The notes under the pieces: model-generated
What the model was told of the DNA's origin: nothing
Seen by the model: the letters and a program-made list of their open reading frames with translations, nothing else
The model's database searches: none
Made by a program: the position numbers and the translations under genes
Shown here: in pieces, positions 49,560 through 64,000 of the stretch
Layout: each line of letters begins with the position of its first letter
How positions within the stretch are numbered: the first letter of the stretch is position 1
From: Gordionus sp. m RMFG-2023
Lineage: Eukaryota > Nematomorpha > Gordioida > Chordodea > Parachordodidae
Direction: 5' to 3'
NCBI RefSeq assembly: GCF_954871325.1
Contig: NC_088777.1
Location: 39,533,366 to 39,597,365, forward strand
Length of the DNA: 64,000 nucleotides

Positions 49560-49890
49560 TTGTCGTTCATGATTCTATTTTAGAGGGGGATACCAATGCT
49601 GACATTGACAGAAATATCGTTTTGCGTTCCTCTTTTACCAGTATCCCAAGGCATAGGCATATCATCTTTATCAGGACGTAATGTGTTTTGTACACTGCTT
49701 TGTTAATCCGTCATTACTTTCATCTACAACCCTAAATGATATAAAATTATACATTAAATATTTCCTCTCCAGACAACCGCCCAGATTTATTTTGTCGCTT
49801 TTTCCACAAAAATTAAAATGTCAACAAGGATTTGCTCTTAATTTTATCAAATACATAATAATTAATCCTCATTATTTTTTTAAAAAATTA
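49560..49890 (+). pseudogene. Helitron Rep/helicase polyprotein fragment
   Basis: Across shifting frames the plus strand shows DRNIVLRSSFTSIPRHRHI and then MCFVHCFVNPSLLS, KYFLSRQPPRFILSLFPQKL. The order resembles the Helitron helicase-like region (SSFxGxPRYM ... QDxMxxVxxxGxPxLF ... NPxWxEI ... LPGQxPxxRPDL ... RVFxxKL). It is short and frameshifted, so dead. Confidence 0.55.
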
Positions 49891-50189
49891 TCCTAAATTT
49901 ATATGTCAATAAAAAAAATATCTTAAAAAATATATAAATAATTTGCATATAAGTTTCATTAGTGTTTAATGGCATTTTTGTAATTTAAATAAATATCATT
50001 TTTTTTAACTTAACATAATATATAATAAACAACAATTTATTTTTTAGATATAATTTTAATTGATCATATTACAAAAAAGTATAAGAGTCGGTTATTTTTA
50101 ATTTATTTGTCATGATTCTCTAATAAGTGGTTTGGCCAGGCCTTCCCAGTTTCCCTTAATACGGAATTCACATGTTTTTTTTTACATCT

Positions 50190-50450
50190 TAAACAAATTG
50201 GTAAATCAGATATTTCCCCTTCATGTGATGATAAATCAATTAAAAATTTAACTATCTCCGAGGTGGGAAAAAATTTTCAAAATTATATTGAATACGACTA
50301 GGCTTGGAACCTCAAAAATAATATTAGCTTGTACCTGACATGGGAATATCTTTTACAAATTATTAAGGGTTGAGCTGGGCTTGATAAACTTTATTATAAT
50401 TATATGCTTCTTAATATTGTGAGCTTTGACCTGGCATGCCATCTATCGTA
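50190..50450. repeat. Isolated diverged copy of the 300-bp repeat
   Basis: Shares AATTGGTAAATCAGA, TTTCCCCTTCAT and GGTTGAGCTGGGCTTGA with the array at 47093-48220. Confidence 0.75.
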
Positions 50451-50474
50451 AAAAAATGAATAAAGATCTAATTC

Positions 50475-50503
50475 CCCGTCATTTTTGACGGGCTTTCTAC
50501 TAG
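50475..50503 (+). mobile_element. Helitron 3' terminus
   Basis: A perfect 7-bp hairpin CCCGTCA-TTTT-TGACGGG (50475-50492) followed 7 bases later by CTAG (50500-50503) and then T: the standard Helitron 3' signature. The matching 5' TC end was not found with confidence. Confidence 0.65.
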
Positions 50504-53161
50504 TTACAGTTAATTTTTAATAAATTTTACTAATAAATTCTTTTGATAATAAATATAAGTAACAATTTGCATTAAATTATTTAACGCCATCTATTCATTT
50601 AGAAACATTATTAAAATTTATGCATCTTATTATTTATCCCACAAAATGTAATAAATTAGGTATCTTTTCTTCCTTTTTTTTACGTGTATCTAGGAAAGTT
50701 ATTTTATTCTTATTTTAAAAACAGTTTTGAGTTAAATTTTTAATACGAGTATATTTTTTATATTATTACAAACTATTATTATAAGATATAATATACCAAC
50801 TAGAGGTGGTGCGACAATAATATATAAAATATTAATTGCTTTAATCATAACACTCTGGTTCTTATTTTATAGTTGAAAAATGTTTCATTTCTAATATAGC
50901 ATCCTTGCCGTGTAAATAACTTAAGGCTTCAATATTGCATAATTTCTTCTAAAGATTTTAAGTGTTTTTGTTTTATCAATTTATCTAACATAATAAATTC
51001 TGATATGAGTTAACATCGTGAGGATTATGGCTGACTCCATATTAATCAGCATCTATTATTTGTGTAGCTATATATTTTAAGACTATTACTACAGCTGCTG
51101 AGAGCATATGATTGCATATTTTAGATAAGCAATAATTGTAAACTGTGTAGCCGTTTATGTATCGTTAAAAATGTTAATATCACACAATAATTTTATCGAT
51201 TACTTATCTAGCTTCCACCATGTGATCTAAGAGGAAGCTCTAACCACCATATAGTTTTATGATTTGGATTTGTCGTTTATATTCTCTTCAAGAATTGTTG
51301 ATTTGGTTAGACCTATAAATTTCTCCTTATTAGTTCATTCTATAAAACATTGTATAAAATGGCAACAGAGAGTTAGATTAGTTTCATGACCTTTTCTCAA
51401 TGCAAGTGGCTAAGAATTATATTATATTATGTGGTTTTAAAAACCATTACCAATTGAGGCATATGTATGAATGAATTAACCTTTTTTATCACTTGTAATT
51501 CTTTATACTAAAAAATTTTATAACAACGATCGAAAATATATTATATTGTAATAAATAGATTTTGTATTAAAAAATATTATTTTTAGAAATATCTTGTATT
51601 GTTTTCACTATTTATATCAGTTTATTTTTTATATGCATAATATAATAAATGACAAAATATGAAATTCAGAATAATTGTTCAGAGTTAGCAAATTTAAAAA
51701 AAGTATAATATATTAATATAAAACCCGGCAAGGCTAGGCAAAAACGGGCCGAAGGCTCGCAAATTAAGGCATAACATTTTTTTAGTTGAGCCCCCCGAGA
51801 TTGTAAAGGCTAGCGACGCCCCTAGAATTATCCATATTGTGATAAATTATATTTATTTTAAATTAGAATTTTCTATGAGTCTTCTTAATTTGCTGTCTAT
51901 TTGAATCGCGAATAACATAGAAGAAATAATTCAAAAAATAAACTTTTACCAATCCAAAAGAATAAATAACATTTTTACCATTTCAAACCCTTTAATCCCC
52001 ATTTTGAACGAATTGGACAAAAAATACGATGAAGTGTCTTACTATCAGAGACATTGTGAATTCTAAATTAGGGGTTAGCTAAAAATCTCATAACTTTATA
52101 AGATTTATGAAGACAAAATAATATATTATCGACTATTTTTATACTCATTGTTGATTCTCAATTATTGCAATCGTTATTATTTTACATTTTGATATTTGTG
52201 ACATTAGTGTTATCAACATATATAATAATAAATTGGTTATAATCTATCAATCAATTACAATTATGAGTATTGAGATTGTTATACCCTTGTCTTTAGATAA
52301 ATCCCTAATTTAAGATTTCATATGTCTCCATTTCCAAAAAAATGCATTTTTAATTCTATATTGGGTAATTCATTTTAATTTAATTAAATAATTTATATCT
52401 ATTTTAAAGGTTACTTTATACTTTTTCTTTTTAAATATGTTTTTATCATCTCAGATTTAGAATTAAATAAACATAATCTTTTAGAATCCTCTTTTATCTA
52501 GTTTGACCATATATGTTTCCATTTGTGCATCAACTCCACTGCCCATATGATTGCATCCGTGTCATTACTAAATATAAATCCCATTGCCCATATAATTGCA
52601 TCCATACCATTAATAAGTTTTTTTGCTGTCATAGTATCTAAATTTTTATTTTTTATAGAAGAATTAAATATTTGAAAGTTTATAATTTCCGCTGCAACCA
52701 TGTAAAGGTAGGCAGAGAAGTTGATAAACAAATAGTAAAAATTTATATTTAAATTAATTTAAAAATTTAACACCTAACTATCTATGAACTTAAACATATT
52801 TATATACATTCTTAAATTAATTGAATTAAAGGTTTATGGGTTAAATAAAATAAATTGATCGAATGTAAAATATGTATGAATAAAATTGTAATTTATGCTA
52901 TACAATACTTTAGTATAAATTAAATAATATTATATGTAAATCCTATATATAACAGTTGATATATTAGAAAAAAATATTCGAAATTTACAAATTATGTTTT
53001 TTACTAATCATTATATAACATATGTCAAGTGGAACTTTAAAGTTTTTTAAAATATAGTCGGCAAAATAAGAGCCCTTTCATCACAAGAAACCCGTTGTAA
53101 TTTAGCTTGATCTTACTACCTAATAGAGCTGTCAACATCAATCCATATTTTTTTTTTATTC
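50504..53161. other. Intergenic DNA upstream of DHX8
   Basis: AT-rich, with the DHX8 promoter by position but no clear core motif. A GC-richer patch at 51720-51835 (CGGGCCGAAGGCTCG and TAGCGACGCCCCTAG) resembles the palindromic end regions of hAT elements F and H and is probably a decayed element end. No gene supported. Confidence 0.4.

Positions 53162-64000
<10,839 letters not shown>

Noticed and set aside
50805-51835. Possible element bounded by TAGAGGTGGTGCGAC and GCGACGCCCCTA
   Set aside because: Ends match poorly and no target duplication was found.
52498-52731. 77-codon minus-strand frame upstream of DHX8
   Set aside because: Contains a small internal repeat (DAIIWA twice) and no known motif; most likely chance in AT-rich DNA.
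45343-53161. Shared bidirectional promoter between RhoGDI and DHX8
   Set aside because: The two start codons are 7.8 kb apart with repeats and Helitron remains between them; a shared core promoter is unlikely.

Overview
This is an AT-rich eukaryotic window from what looks like an invertebrate animal. The evidence is two conserved, intron-containing animal-type genes (a Rho GDP-dissociation inhibitor and the 5' half of the splicing helicase DHX8/Prp22), several very short GT-AG introns (40-58 bp), and a dense load of animal-type transposons (hAT, MULE, RTE-like LINE, Helitron, Gypsy, CACTG-ended elements). An arthropod fits well and a parasitic copepod is one option, but the sequence alone does not fix the taxon.

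Layout, left to right. 1-8.6 kb: AT-rich DNA with a relic of a restriction-endonuclease-like LINE domain (235-590), a 2.7 kb hAT-like element with an exact 8-bp target duplication (708-3407), and a decayed APE-type LINE on the minus strand (4320-7058). 8.6-28.7 kb: a deep transposon nest. An old ZMYM1-like hAT (B) was split by a young Gypsy LTR element, which was itself split by another hAT. B was also split by a BED-finger hAT carrying a ZMYM1-like hAT inside it. Next to B, a Gypsy protease relic is split by one more hAT. Nearly every junction keeps exact target-site duplications, so the order of insertion can be read directly.

28.7-39.4 kb: quiet AT-rich DNA around a 4.3 kb MULE (31242-35573). 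Its roughly 310-bp inverted ends are built from a 15-bp GC-rich minisatellite, its transposase gene has introns, and one intron holds a 1 kb CACTG-ended element. 39.4-45.3 kb: the complete RhoGDI gene on the minus strand, four exons. Its 5.2 kb third intron holds three small hAT elements, one nested in another, and two of them still carry recognisable BED-finger remnants.

45.3-53.2 kb: a repeat-rich intergenic interval with a roughly 300-bp tandem array and Helitron remains (Rep/helicase fragment plus a textbook 3' hairpin-CTAG end). 53.2-64 kb: DHX8 on the plus strand. Twelve exons encode residues 1-644 and the gene runs off the right edge after helicase motif Ia. Its large introns hold hAT MITEs, a long inverted repeat and a minisatellite. 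RhoGDI and DHX8 are divergently transcribed with about 7.8 kb between their start codons. I see no rRNA, tRNA or CRISPR features, and no new multi-gene system. The most unusual structures are the datable transposon nest and the minisatellite-ended MULE.
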